Made by a program: the position numbers and the translations under genes. A stretch of 64,000 nt of DNA from contig OZ037857.1 in the NCBI GenBank assembly GCA_964035575.1, positions 1,302,001 through 1,366,000 of the forward strand, read 5' to 3'. Of the stretch, positions 1 through 11,283 are shown piece by piece. The DNA is from Rhynchopus sp. YZ270_cl-10. Its lineage: Eukaryota > Euglenozoa > Diplonemea > Diplonemida > Diplonemidae. The notes under the pieces are model-generated. The model was not told the DNA's origin. It did no database searches and was given only the letters and a program-made list of their open reading frames with translations. Each line of letters opens with the position of its first letter. Position 1 is the stretch's first letter.

Positions 1-704
1 GGCGGGGTGTGTTTCTGGTCTCAAACTGAACGGTTCTGAAAAGACAAGCGTGTGCAAACCAGTTTATTAATAGTATTATTTGGGCAAGTCGCACCCATGG
101 AATAATTCCAGGGGAGACGGCGGTGTTCATGTTACAGCAAACAATCGGTTTTTTGGTTCAACAAATAATCGTAAAATGCCTTTGGATCTTACAAGGATGC
201 ATTTGTGCAGAGAAACCAGTTGCCGGTGGGCAGGGGGCAAATATAAAAAAAATAATGAAAGAGGAGGGCTTTTGGAGTAGCTCCAGAAAAAATGACCAAG
301 GTATCGTTGATGCTTTTTTTTAGGTACACTGTCATGAGAGGGCTTTGTATTTCAAATCAACTTTTTTTTTTCTCCCCCCCGGCTCACTTTGCCTGCTGTC
401 TTTGTGTTGTCTCCAATCTCTCGAGAAAAAAAAACAAGAATCGGGTTTTTCTTTCCAAACCTTTCTTTTGGTGTTATGAGTTTTGTATCGTATCCATGTT
501 CCAAGCATTGTTTTCTTTGCCCAAGATTGTGTACGTCTTTCAAGGTTTTATTTTATTTTTCGTATTCTCTTCAGGTCAGTTACTTTATTCTCTTTGTCTG
601 AACCAATATGGTACTGTTTGTGGTTTTTTTTTTTCCTCCAAGTAAGAGGGGGTCTTTTTCTGATGTGAGCGGCACATCATTCATCTTTCACTGGGGTGGT
701 CGAA
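1..704. other. Gene-free AT-rich stretch with poly-T runs
   Basis: I see no convincing gene here. Open frames are short and rich in Phe, Lys and Leu because of T and A runs. A copy of the dispersed motif with core CACTGTCATGAGAGGGCTTT and tail TATTTCAAATCAAC lies at about 324-362, followed by a T run. It matches copies near 30550, 37310 and 57700. Confidence 0.6.
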
Positions 705-825
705 TAGTGGTGGCAGTATTGTGATGGGATCCCATTGGAATACGCAAAATACAGCGTGTATTGTGATGTATTTTTGATGTATTTTGCGTATTCCAATGGG
801 CTCCCATCACAATACTGCCACCATT
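705..825. mobile_element. Foldback element, Mutator-like by 9-bp target duplication
   Basis: Two arms of about 48 bases, beginning GGTGGCAGTATTGTGATGGG at 709, are nearly perfect inverted copies of each other and meet at a short AT-rich loop around 757-777. The 9-base word GTGGTCGAA stands directly outside both ends, at 696-704 and 826-834. That fits a target-site duplication of the size usual for Mutator-like elements. The element has no coding capacity. The family assignment is inferred only from duplication length. Confidence 0.6.
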
Positions 826-966
826 GTGGTCGAAGGTTGCATAGTGCTTTGTATAGGCTTTGTAAAAACTGGACCCTCGACCACGTTTTTTATTATTTTT
901 CTCTCAAACGCTTTTCTGTTCTCATTGAATTGAAAGCCACAGCGAATCTCTTAACATTCTTTATGA

Positions 967-998
967 TGGGTGTGCACGAGAGGCACATTCATCTTTTC
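967..998 (+). repeat. Dispersed short motif, GTGCACGAGAGGCACATTCA type
   Basis: The core GTGCACGAGAGGCACATTCA followed by TCTT and a T-rich tail recurs at about 26931-26958, 31630-31658 (shortened) and 36549-36575. It shares the word CACGAGAGG with two other dispersed motif families in this window. No flanking duplication is visible. Function is unknown; a SINE or small-RNA remnant is possible. Confidence 0.5.
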
Positions 999-1151
999 AA
1001 GTTTTCATTCCTTTTTTTATTTTATTTTTTTTGTTCAAAGTGACGGAGCACCGAGGCTTGGGTACGTGGTCATCCTGAGATGCCATACTACAAAAATGAT
1101 TTCTTTGTGTTCCTCTTCCTCCCACCAAAAAAAAAAAAACACAGACAGACA

Positions 1152-2293
1152 CAGGCTTTGCGCTAACTTCTGTCCTTTGTCCCGGGATTTTTGGATATTT
1201 TTGTGGTGCGTTTTTTTTTTGCAAACCGGGGTTTCCTTAAGAAAACCAGAGAATCTCATATATCATAGTAAGGGTACTTTAGAGTGTTTTCACACACACA
1301 TGTGACCCCACCGTGGAGAGCAATCGGCTCGCGCGATCAAAAGAAAGCAGAGAAGAGGGAAAAGAAAAAAAAGAAAAAAGGTGGGTACCGTGCGCCTGCG
1401 GCGCTACCTGTTCCTACCCTCCTTTATGTTTAAACATGATGTACTTATGTACAGTTCATTTTATTTTGAGTACGACTCCACATCCCCCCTGAGGATGATC
1501 CCCCCTCCCTCACGGATAAAGATTGATTAGGACGCCATGGGGCACACCACCTCCGAGGCCATATCCGTCCTAGGTTTTCTCACTCTTCTCTGTGGTCACT
1601 GAAACCCCACCGCCATCACTACGTTACCGATAGCTTCTTCAGTACGTTGGGTTTTCAGACCTGAAAATAACTCTTGTTTACGAGTATGGGCTCATGTTTT
1701 GTCAAATTTTAAGTCGTTGCATTTTTGTCCATTTTTCCGTACATCCCCCACCACAATCCGGGATTGGTTCGGAAATGCAACGAAACGACCTTTTGGCGGG
1801 AAAAAGCCACAGGAAATTTACGCACTTTTTACAAACAGGGGTTTCCTTACTAAAACCAGAGGAATCTCATCGTTCAGAGTAAGAGTACTTTAGAGTGTTT
1901 TTGCACACACATGTGACCCCACCGTGGAGAGCAATCGGCTCGTGCAACCAAAAGAAAGCAGAAAAAAGGGAAAAATAAAAAGACAAAAGTTGGGTACCGT
2001 GCGCCTGCGGCGCTACCTGTTCCCAGTCAAAACACCACAATTTCATCTGAATTTGGGTTTTCAGACCTGAAAATGCCCCTTGTTTAAGAGTATGGGTTCA
2101 TATTTTGTGAAAATTTAAGTCACTAAAATTTTGTCCATTTTCCCGAATATGCCCCACCACAGCGCGGGATTGGCTCGGAAATGCCACAAAACACTGTTTT
2201 TTCACCCCCTGACGCACGACTATTTGAGGTGCGTTTTTTTGGTCCCGAAACACGATTTTTCAGATTTTTTTCCAAAAGTTAGCGCGAAGCCTG
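1152..2293. mobile_element. Non-autonomous hAT-like element with internal duplication
   Basis: The ends are inverted repeats: CAGGCTTTGCGCTAACTT on the left and AAGTTAGCGCGAAGCCTG on the right, one mismatch. The 8-base word GACAGACA flanks both sides (1144-1151 and 2294-2301), matching the 8-bp target duplication of hAT transposons. No transposase is encoded. A block of about 200 bases is present twice in direct orientation (about 1222-1418 and 1838-2030). Each copy ends in the GC-rich motif GTACCGTGCGCCTGCGGCGC that also occurs in other hAT-like elements here. Confidence 0.72.
1222..1418 (+). repeat. First copy of a ~200-bp direct repeat inside the hAT-like element
   Basis: The block is repeated at 1838-2030 at roughly 90% identity by eye. 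It includes the shared words TGTGACCCCACCGTGGAGAG and CAATCGGCTCG and the terminal GC-rich motif. The sequence just after each copy also matches (for example GGTTTTCAGACCTGAAAAT near 1650 and 2056) but at different spacing, so the duplication was followed by indels. Confidence 0.65.
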
Positions 2294-2301
2294 GACAGAC
2301 A

Positions 2302-3601
2302 GTGAAGACTGTCTATATGGCAGCTACACAAACACAAATTAGCAAAAAAAACAACTCATCGCGCTCGTCTGCGGTGACGTAAAAATGTTAAGTATAGTGG
2401 AGCACACTCTAGGGTAGCTACACTAATACAACCAAGTTTCAAATTAGCAAAAGCAACAACAACAACAACAGAGGGGAACGCAGAAGCACTCCCATCTTTC
2501 AAAGAATTCATCTCAACCAATCCTTTAGTGAAATGCCCCCCCTCGAAACCAACACATACCTCTTAAGCTCTCTTTCGCACCCCCCATTCCCGACCATCAA
2601 CCCCTATAAACCTGTTATAAATAATATTCCCCCATGAGCACCTGTCGCCCTGTCACGCCTTTTTAATGCACTTTCAACGATACCTTTACCCTGTGTTTTT
2701 GGCGTTTTTGCAATTGATGCACTACATGGCTTTTTTGTCCGCTTTTCCCGTTTTACTCCGTTTGTTTTGAGTGGTCCTAATAGAATTTTAAGTAAGGATT
2801 CGGGCGTCTTTTCTCTTAGCTGTACTGATTTTCTGAACCCTATTTAAGTTTTTATGGTTGACCAAGGCACAGAGAGACGGGCTTCATCTTTCAAACTATG
2901 TTACATATTTGTTTCTTTGGCGTTTTGCACAACTTTCTTGTCTTCCCTCCCCTTGTTGTCACACCGTTCAAGAGGTGTTCGCTTCTTTGACGTTATCTCC
3001 CTCTCTTCCGCTGTGAAGAATAAGACTGGGTTTATGGGTTGCTTTTGTGGCTTCATGCACTCTTGCCGTTTTGAGGGGGAAGAGAAAGCAAAGATGGTGT
3101 TGACACCTCGGTGTAAGCATGGTGTTGCTGTTTCCTGGAGAAACATCAAGAATATGCTGCGCTAGTGGGAAGGTGTCTCTGCCTCAGGTGAAAAAATCCT
3201 CAACGAAGAGCATCTTTCCCTTCGGACAAATTGTACAAAAAGGTTCTCCATGGAACAAAAGGTCTGTCTGCAGGCAACACCACCCCAACCACCCCAAAAA
3301 CAAAAAAAAAGGTGTGCCTCAATGAAAAAAATACCAAGTAACTGCAGTACAACAGGGAAGGAGTTGTAGGCGTGCCAACAACGTTCAACCCGCCTACTCG
3401 CGAGGTAATCGTAAAAAAATGACAAAAAACAAAACAAAAAAAGTGTGCCTCAATGTGTGTGTTCCTCACTCTTTACAAAAAAAAATTTTTTCAAACCAAA
3501 CCGTTTTCCATTTAGTAACACCAGAATTGGAGATATACGAACCAGAGATTTGACAACTCCATTTTTGGGCTGAAATATGTTGGAGGGAAAAAAAAATGAC
3601 G
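2302..3601. other. No gene recognised
   Basis: An inverted copy of the dispersed motif TGGAGCACACTCTAGGGT ... ACTAATACAACCAAGTTT lies at about 2397-2440. The ATG-started frame at 2854-3165 gives a Ser/Phe-rich peptide with no family resemblance, so I do not call it. Short direct repeats of GTGTGCCTCAATG occur at about 3312 and 3442. Confidence 0.5.
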
Positions 3602-3603
3602 TA

Positions 3604-3670
3604 CCGTGAAAGTAAAAATGTTGGAACGCTTGGCCTCGAGCCGAGCGTTTCAACATTTCTGCTTTGACGG
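3604..3670. mobile_element. Tiny TA-flanked palindromic element
   Basis: A 67-base near-perfect palindrome with ends CCGTGAAAGTAAAAATGTTG and its complement folds around CTCGAG. TA dinucleotides stand on both sides (3602-3603 and 3671-3672), as expected for Tc1/mariner-type insertions. There is no coding capacity. Confidence 0.5.
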
Positions 3671-4242
3671 TAACAAAAATCAGACAAATATACGGGATGT
3701 GGGTTCACTCCCACTGGGGAGCGCCACTCTTTTTTTTTTTGTGATGAGGACGACTAAGCAGTCTTAGATTCATAAATTTTTCTTTACTATACGTGCTTAC
3801 ATCCACGGTGTCTGCACGTCATCAAATTCTTTTTTTGGAGGTCTAAGCTCAAGGGGTATAGACCCATCTGGCAAAATAGTTATTTGGTTCTCTTTTATTG
3901 CTCTTCATAATATTATAAAATTTTCACTTTTTCTTCTCTGTATTCTTCTGCACCGTTCGTAAAGGGTTGATGTGATTACGTTTGCACATAGAAACTTCCT
4001 CTTCTTTCGTAGCATCGATGTTTTCTTTTGCCCTCACTAAATTTTGAATATATTTGTTTTTGATTTAAAACGGCTATTATCCATGTACCCAAGGGTAGGT
4101 CATGCCTGTTCATCTGAAGCTGATGTGTTGACTTGGATACTACCCCTACACTGTCCCCTTCGCTTGAAGGCGTGACAGGCGTACGTTCATGGTACCAGTA
4201 TTTTTGTTTTATTTCCTCGTTTGCTAAAATAGTAAGTAAATG

Positions 4243-4352
4243 GAGGGCACCCGTTACCGGGTACCGGGAATTATCGGATTTTAAATTTTTCATTACCGGG
4301 TATTACCGGGTCCAACCGGGTACCCGATACCTGGTTCCGGGTGTCATCCCTG
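4243..4352. repeat. ACCGGGTA-rich decayed inverted-repeat element
   Basis: Several copies of ACCGGGTA lie between imperfect inverted ends (GGGCACCCGTTACCGGGTA on the left, GGTTCCGGGTGTCATCCCTG on the right). The right end, read inward, starts CAGGGATGACACCCGG, which resembles hAT ends. I could not find a clean 8-bp target duplication, so this may be an old, eroded copy. Confidence 0.35.
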
Positions 4353-5673
4353 TGAGTGTATGCATTTTGTATTATTTTCTGTCCCAATCATGGGTTCGAT
4401 AAACCAGCGGGAGTGTCAGTGCAAACGTCGCTTTTATTTTCGAGCCCATTCGTCACCGAACGGTCTTTTTGAAGTACAACTTTGATGCAGAACCAAGCAA
4501 AGAGAGTTCAGGTCTCATGATGCGCCAGACGCATTCCTCTGACAACACTTTTTTAAAAAAGATGTGTCAACTTTCTCGATCTTCAATTTAGTTTGTGGTA
4601 TCGGGACTACCCTTCTTGATCAGAGGCTCCAAGCACCCGAACGCTAACCTTTTTTTTAACTCTAAAAGGTGGTTAAATATTCCTAATGGATTCGGCTCAC
4701 CCTTTTCTCTTTCAATGTGATTAAAGCAACGAGACAGGTTCATATTACAAAAACTTTTTCTTCATTTTTTTCTGCTTTCTCTTTGATTGTAAAGTAATTT
4801 ATTTCACCCCATACCATGTATGGCGTAATGCGCCATCTTTTATACTTATTTGAGTAGTAATTTTGCGCATCGCTTTTGGTCCCCTCTCCGTCCAGTTTAC
4901 ATGTTTCTTCATTTCCCCCAAGGTTGTTTTCAACTCAGTAGCAAGGTTCATCTTACTCAACAGCCAAATTACCTTTGTGGATTTCTACTGGGACACAGAA
5001 GCGCTTTTGTATGCTGTGCGCAAAAGGAGTGGAGTTCCCGTATCGGGGTCGGGTCCTGCTGAACGAATGCAATATGGTACTGTATGTTTGGAATGTGTTC
5101 AAAGAGGGTCTGGGTGTGCTCGCATATTGGTGGACTATGTGTCTTTGATGTTTTTTTAGCTAATACCTGCAAGCGTACCTTTGGTGAACGTTCGTTCTGC
5201 ACGAATGAGCGGGAAAAAAAAAATATGTGCGGCTTATTGTGCTTGTTGGACTATTGAGCTTTTTTTTTTGGACAGCTGAGCGCTTTATTGAAATATATGG
5301 TTCCTTTCCCCCTCGCTTCTTGCTTTTGATTATTTTTGTTTGTGGGTTCCAACGGGAAATAGGGTGTAGATCTTCAGTGTGGGACTTAATACAAGGAGTG
5401 CCCCTTTTTTAAATGCAGACGTCTTTTGGCATCCTTTCGATCACCACTTATGAGATGCCCGCAAAGCTTCAAACCTTCGTATTTTCTATGATACACCTCT
5501 GCCCCTCAACCCTCAAGATAGGTCGTGACCAACTGAGACTCACGCATCGTCGTTTCTTAGTTTTTTAAAATGCTTGTATTATTTCTTGTCTTTTTACAAG
5601 TTTTCCTTTATTTGTTTTCGGCTATGAGGATCTCCCTCAGTGAACCGTTGTTGGGACCCCCCTCTGCCCATAT
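4353..5673. other. No gene recognised
   Basis: The stretch is AT-rich. A GGGTTCGATAAACC motif at about 4391, followed by GGGAGTGTCAGTGC, also occurs near 31690 and looks like a dispersed repeat with a T-arm-like hairpin, not a complete tRNA. The open frame at 4863-5159 lacks an ATG start and resembles nothing I know. Confidence 0.5.
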
Positions 5674-5877
5674 CACCACGACCTAGTTACCACACATGAC
5701 TAATCATGTGACAAGGTGCATGACTAGAGACATGACAAGACTAAATAATGACAAGACCCCCACTGAAAAATGACAGGATCTAACGCCACTCATTTTGTAC
5801 AGGAGGTCTTGTCATTATTTAGTCTTGTCATGTAACTAGTCATATCCCCTTGTCATTGCTCATACTAGGTCGTGGTG
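5674..5877. mobile_element. Tc1/mariner-like MITE (TACACCACGACC family)
   Basis: Ends CACCACGACCTAGT and ACTAGGTCGTGGTG are inverted repeats. The inner arms also pair over much of their length through words such as GACAAGACTAAATAATGACA. A TA follows the right end; the left flank is TAT, so one base appears inserted. A half copy nearly identical to the right arm lies at 59587-59665, where the end is flanked by TA. No transposase is present. Confidence 0.6.
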
Positions 5878-6537
5878 TAGGCTAGTCGTGGCTAGCGTTG
5901 TCAATGGTAGTGTGTTGCACTTTATCAGTAGTGTTTTGTACCTTTCATCCGTACGTTCTTTCATTTTTCAAGGTTTTTTTTATATTATTTTATTGATATT
6001 TTTCAGAGAGTAATCGTGAGGAGAATGCTGTCCACGAGACCAGGATACATTCTTTCAAATTACGCCAACTTCCATGAAAGGAATGGGAGAAAAATTTACT
6101 TAACGTTGCGGGGTTTATTTGAAGCAAAATAAAGTGCCCCGAAGAACAACCTGTTGGAAAATTTGCTTTTTTTTTTTTTTTTTGTTTTACTAAATTAGGG
6201 GATCTGCAAATTGACCAATTCTTCAACATTGAAACTACTTTGTGTCACAGAAGCGGTCCTGCTGGGATGGGTATTACCATACGGTGCACTGCAGGCCGGA
6301 GAAAAAAATACTCAGGCGTACTAAGAAATATTTGTACGCCTCAGATCTATTTTCCAACCAGGCCATTCGTCAGGTGCCCTAGGCCTTTGATGCATTGTAT
6401 GGAATACGTTGCTGCTAGAACAAAACAGTGAAATAATCACCATGCAGACATATTCTCTCGGGTTGGGGTGAGTGCAGTGGAGAACAGAGGGTTCTCGCGA
6501 AAATGGAGAGCCGGGGGAGGGTGGGGCGAAAAACCTA

Positions 6538-6721
6538 CACGACGGGACTGTGACAAGTGACAAGTGCATAATATTATGACAAGTGATTTATTACAAGTGA
6601 AATGACAAATAAGCCATTTGTCATGACAAGTGGCTTTACGCGGGTCTGTAGGTCATTCACTTGTAATCTTTTTCACTTGTCTTTCGCTTGTCATTTTCAT
6701 CTGTCACTGGGTCCCGTCGTG
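6538..6721. mobile_element. TA-flanked MITE with GACAAGTG repeats
   Basis: The 184-base element has inverted ends CACGACGGGAC / GTCCCGTCGTG with TA on both sides (6536-6537 and 6722-6723). The interior carries many GACAAGTG/CACTTGTC words in both orientations, so it can fold extensively. The end resembles that of the 5674 element (CACCACGACC), suggesting related transposases. Confidence 0.6.
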
Positions 6722-6723
6722 TA

Positions 6724-7413
6724 TGTGGTGGGGTAGGTAATACAGTGTGGCAAGTATGATTGCACTTTTGCGCTATTGTCACGCTTCTCATCTTTTGCAA
6801 CCCCACCTCCACCTCTCCAGGAAATAAAAAGAATTTGAAGAACCACAAACCCGAAACACGTGTTGCAACACAACCCCTTTTGATGCCACATTCAGGTGAT
6901 ATTATGTTGTCAATTTTTCTTGAGGTGAATCAATGTGAGGGTTGATTGCCAACTTTTCTTTTCAAAAAAAACCCCCCCGAAAAATATTTTTGAACAGAAC
7001 CCCCTCATCCCCACCTCCCCCCCCTTCGCGAGTGAAGACATAAAAGCTTTCTCCCTCTCTCTTTATAGCCTCACAAAAAAAGGTGTTGTTCAGTCATCGG
7101 CACACCGGGCAAAAAAATGGAGAACGAAAAAAAAAATGAAAAGAAAAGAATCGAAATGAACGTTACATCCATAACCCCCCCTTATTTTACTCCCCATGTA
7201 TTTTATTTTCTCTTTCCCATCCCTCCCACACCTCATATTATCCAGGCATTCGACAAAAAAACTATAAAAACTGATTGGTAGTTGCAATAAGGTTGGGGTG
7301 TTTGTGAGGCAGTTAGGGGCGAGCGGGGCGAGCGTTCCCCGTTTAGCAAAAGGGGGGGTTTTATTATAGTTATTAGAGTTGGTGAGTGACGCAAGGCCGC
7401 GAACCCGTACAGT
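6724..7413. other. Upstream region of the first gene, no other gene seen
   Basis: AT-rich sequence with A, T and C runs. It presumably includes the promoter and 5' leader of the gene starting at 7414. I could not identify a TATA box or initiator with confidence. Confidence 0.4.
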
Positions 7414-9878
7414 ATGCACGGAAGACGGATCTCAGTGGTGATTGGCATCTGTGCCCTGTGGGTGACACAATGTGAAACGCAAACGCCGCCACCACCAGTC
7501 TCGCTGACCTCAGATGCAGACATCGTATGTACCCCTCTTGAGATAATTTGGCCAACTTTTTGTACTCAGGTAGCTACGTAGCCTTCAGGGAGGCAATCGT
7601 GTGCTAATACAGAAAGTATCACTTTTTCTGTTTTTTTTTTTTTTTGTTTCTCCAATCAGGGTATTAGGGTGAAAATCCAAAATTCCGGAAAAACTGGTTT
7701 TTCTGGTTTTCTCTCCTGGGTGGCGAAAACTAGTTTTTCCGGCGAAAACCTCCACCGTTGACGGACACAGTCACCTTTTTCGGGTTTTTCGGGGTCAGTG
7801 TCTTATCCAGGAATCCAGATTTCAAGATTGGGGAGGTCAGCTTGTTTTTTGCTCAAAATATTTTTCGGTGCTGCTGACCATTGGGAACATAGGGACGGTA
7901 TTTTTTTTTGCGGAGCAAAAAAATAATATAAAATGGCGCCGCAGGCGAAAAATTTTGAGGGTACGGTGTAAAAATCTAGCTTTTTACACCACAGAGCCAC
8001 TCAACGAACCCTTTTTTGCGGAGCAAAAAATGAAAAATGGCGCCGCAGGCAAAAAAAAATCAAGGAACAGCCATTTCCCAAAGGCACTCCCGTGGTTCAA
8101 CCACGGTTCTACCAGGCGGGGAAAAAATGCAGGGAAAAAAATCGAGTCCGCCCTAATCTGGGGACGACATTTACAGAAATGCCTGGTGAAAAGTGTCGGT
8201 TTTTTTTCCCCCTCCAGATTTCTCTGTTTTTTTTTTTTTTTTGAAAACCAGTTTTTGGAAAAACTGGTTTTCAAAACCAGTTTTTTTAACCACCCTAATA
8301 CCCTGCTCCAATACTCCCCTTTTTCTACAGGAGCAAGTCACCCGGGAGGTTAACTTAGAGAGATGCAAATTCGGGTCACCCCCAGTCACGTACAGCAAAT
8401 CCTTGGCAGCGCTTGTCGGGGAGAAGTCGAGACCCACCAGCGAGTATGTTAAAAATTTGCTACCCCAAGGGTACCCCTGACCCGGCCTGCACCTTCTCTT
8501 GGGTCATATTCCGTTAGGAAGTAGCCAAAAAATTTTAAAAATTAAATTAAATTCCACACCACGCAGATTCCTGAAGAGCCCCACCGACGATGCAGTGTTG
8601 GCAGCAAACGGCGACGTCGGGGAGGTGCTCAACGTGCTCAACAGCGTGCCATCCAACCCCACCAACGCTATAGGGACTACCATGCAGCGGTCTATGGGTT
8701 ACATTGGGTTGTACGACTACACGACACACACGCTGCAGAACGTTTCGGAGGACAAGCTGTTCTGGGCACGCCAGGCGATCAAGATTGTGTGGAAGAGCGC
8801 CACCGAATTTGGGTGCCAGCTGCAAGAACTCCCCAAGGTGTACATGGTGGTGTGCTGGTTCCGCCCGGTCCTCATCACAGACGCACAGTCCTACGCAGAC
8901 AACCTGCTGCCCCCGGTCACCGACCCTCTTGCCCTCGCAGCGTGCAACCCTTCTCCAGCACCACCCACCCCATCGCCACCTACACCAGCACCACCCACCT
9001 CAACCCCTGCCGCCCCTGCAGTGCAGTACGAACCCTTTGCCTGGGTCTCCCTTGGCGTGAAGCTCCATGGGCCCCTCCTCCCTTCAAACCCTGATGAACT
9101 GCCGGCATATGCTTTGAACCTTGCGGACAACCTTCGTCGTGCTTGGGACCCGGTCCCTCCGTATCCCTTCAGCATTGCAGTTATGAGCATCTGTGATTTG
9201 AAGCCAAACGGAAAAAAGCCGTTTGGGTTAGATGCAAACACAATGTGCCACGCGGTGAACCCTTTCTGGTCGAACACTACTGCACGCTATGCGAACGTTC
9301 TTGGCACAACCGATGAAGACTCCGGGATTTTCGCAGAGGTGCTTCTCCGTGATGCAAGCCAAGCGGACTATCAAAAAAACTCAGAGGTCTTACACTACCG
9401 CATCACGCAGGCAGCCAACCGGGAGGGCCCTCTCTCGGACCCTGGGAACCCGACACGCGATGTGAACCCTATGCCATTTGCCTCGAAGTTGTACCTTGCT
9501 CAGGTGCAGGAAGGTGAAGCGGGGTCGGATTGGCATTATTCTGTGTCCCGCTTTTGGACAGAAGACTCCACCCCACAGCCTTCCCCAGAGGCTGAGTCGG
9601 AGGAAAGCGTAGCCCTATGGGCGTGGCTTGTTGCCGCGTGTGTTGCCATTGCCGCATGTGGCGGTATTATTTCTCTCCTTGCAGTCAAGCGTGCACCCCC
9701 GGAGAAAGGTGCAGTATCCGTCAGTGATTTTTATAAAGCGATGCCAGCACCGCAAGACGGCCCGTTCATCCCGGAAGAGCACTATTGTATGGACGAAGTT
9801 GCCTCGAGTGTCAGCAGTGTGTCCCATCGGGATATGGGTTACACCGGGCAGACTATTCTCCCGATGGGGAGAATATGA
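7414..9878 (+). CDS. Type I single-pass membrane protein, unknown function (3 exons)
   Basis: Exons are 7414-7524, 8331-8443 and 8567-9878, joined at GTATGT...CTACAG and GTATGT...ACGCAG; the frame stays open across both joins and gives 511 residues. The first exon is a signal peptide (about residues 1-22, hydrophobic core VVIGICALWV, then CETQTPPPP). A Pro-rich linker lies near residues 202-225 (repeated PAPPTP-like units), followed by a second globular segment. One membrane helix (about 423-447, WLVAACVAIAACGGIISLLA) precedes a cytosolic tail of about 60 residues with several tyrosines. N-glycosylation sequons such as NVS and NTT sit in the outer part. I do not recognise the ectodomain. A receptor or adhesion role is plausible but unsupported. 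The first intron contains a hAT-like element. Confidence 0.78.
7657..8305. mobile_element. hAT-like element in intron 1 of the 7414 gene
   Basis: Inverted ends CAGGGTATTAGGGTG / CACCCTAATACCCTG bound 649 bases. CTCCAAT is present on both sides (7650-7656 and 8306-8312), consistent with a 7-8 bp hAT target duplication. Inside are two copies of GCGCCGCAGGC next to GCGGAGCAAAAAA, and GAAAAACTGGTTTT palindromes near both ends. It ends 25 bases before the intron's acceptor, so it may contribute to the pyrimidine tract or branch region. No transposase is present. Confidence 0.7.
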
Positions 9879-11283
9879 GGGGAAGAAGGAAGAGGAGGAG
9901 AGTTTTGATACTCCGCGTACCAATGTTAAGCGTCGTTAAATTTTTTCAAAAAAAGATGTCGTCGTGTGATATTGAGTGCAAAAGGGGTAAGAGGGGGGTG
10001 AGAAGGGGGGATCAGGGGGGGGAATGGAGGGAGGGAGGGTTTAAAAAGAAAATATGATTTGTTGTTCAAATTTTTCTTTTGTTTCAAAAAAAAAAAAAAT
10101 CAGTTCTGTTTCTCAGGTGTATGTTTATTTGAAAAAAAAAAAATGTTTGTTTTTTTTTTGGATATTTTATTTTGTTTAGTACGTCCAAAAAAAAACCCTT
10201 TTTCTATTATATTTTTTCGTCTCTCTTTTTTTGACAGAATTTTTATTCCCCTGCTCTCTTCTCGTTTAATCTTTTCCATCTCTCAGGCTTTTTTTTTTGA
10301 CAGGAATCAATGAACTCATATAATTTCGCAGTCTTTCTCGACCCTTTTAAGGCATTTTTAACATTTTTTTTTCAACTTTTTCTCTTTTCTTTTTGCAGTT
10401 TACGCACTCTATTTTGATTGCTGCACATTTTTTTTTTTTTTTCAACAAATGTCATTAAGGTGACTAAGCACGAGAGGCTTAGGTTCATCTCATAAACTTT
10501 TCCAGAAATTCGTTTTTCTTTCCGTGTGGTGTATGGTGTAAGCAGAGGTGTCAACTGGAACTTACAGTGCCCCATCCTTTTCAAAATGAAGTCGTCCCTG
10601 TTCTACGTGCACCAACTCGGTGAAGCGCACTTTCAATTTTCTCCTTTCTAATGAACAATACTTTGCTTAAGCGAAAATGAAGGAACTTAGGCAAAAAGGT
10701 ACTGCTGTCCTACAGTGTACAAATGCGATCCTTTCTTTTGTATTATTTTCTCTAAAAGAAAGAAACTAAAGGGGAGGCCCCCAAATAAGTTCTTTATTTG
10801 GGGCCCTTTAGTTTGTGTTGTCCGCGAGGCGTTTTTTTTTAACCAGTTCTCTTTTTTATTGGACAAGAAAAAACCAAACCCCAAAAGGGGCCCCCGACAG
10901 CATCTCACCCACCCTCTTGAATCTTTATAACTAAAATTGTTACGTGGCCGAAAGCGATTAGAAGTGTACCCCGACAGTGTGGTGTTGTAAAAAATATATA
11001 AAAGGCACGGCCAGAAAACGCGGATTTTTTTGTTCTTGTCTTTTTCGCCGTTCAGACTTTGCAATTTTTTGTTTTTTTGTTTTTTTTTGCGGTCGCTGCA
11101 CTGTTCTGTGCCTCACACCAAGTAAATGGAAATCCCGGTGCTATTTTCTTTGTGCAACACTAGGGAGTTAGATCAACCGTATGACGTGTAACAAAAGATG
11201 ACTGGGGGTGTTTTTTTTGTTTTTGTTTTTGCGTGAACACCAGGACGAAATGACCCAGTGTGAATAATATTTGACACACACAC
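9879..11283. other. Gene-free stretch with dispersed motifs
   Basis: Mostly T-rich sequence. A good copy of the dispersed motif GTGACTAAGCACGAGAGGCT + TAGGTTCATCTCATAAACTTTT lies at 10459-10503. A fold with AGGCCCCCAAATAAGTTCTT / TTATTTGGGGCCCTTTAG lies near 10775-10812. No convincing gene on either strand. Confidence 0.5.
10459..10503 (+). repeat. Dispersed motif GTGACTAAGCACGAGAGGCT family
   Basis: The core is about 42 bases: GTGACTAAGCACGAGAGGCT followed by TAGGTTCATCTTATAAACTT and a T-rich run. Good or fair copies on the + strand lie at about 11798-11830, 13851-13888, 26357-26408, 30902-30945 and 57417-57456. Weaker ones are near 1041, 12190, 27007, 33841 and 36663. GTGACTAAGC and GGTTCATC loosely resemble RNA polymerase III A and B boxes, but the spacing is too short for a tRNA. 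The copies sit only between genes. A SINE fragment, small RNA or 3'-processing element are all possible. Confidence 0.5.

Noticed and set aside
2854-3165. 103-codon ATG-started frame
   Set aside because: Composition is Ser/Phe/Leu-biased as expected from T-rich DNA; an equally long frame exists on the opposite strand and neither resembles a known protein.
4863-5159. 98-codon open frame on the + strand
   Set aside because: It begins at TTG, has no ATG in a useful place, no family resemblance, and no plausible splice partners.
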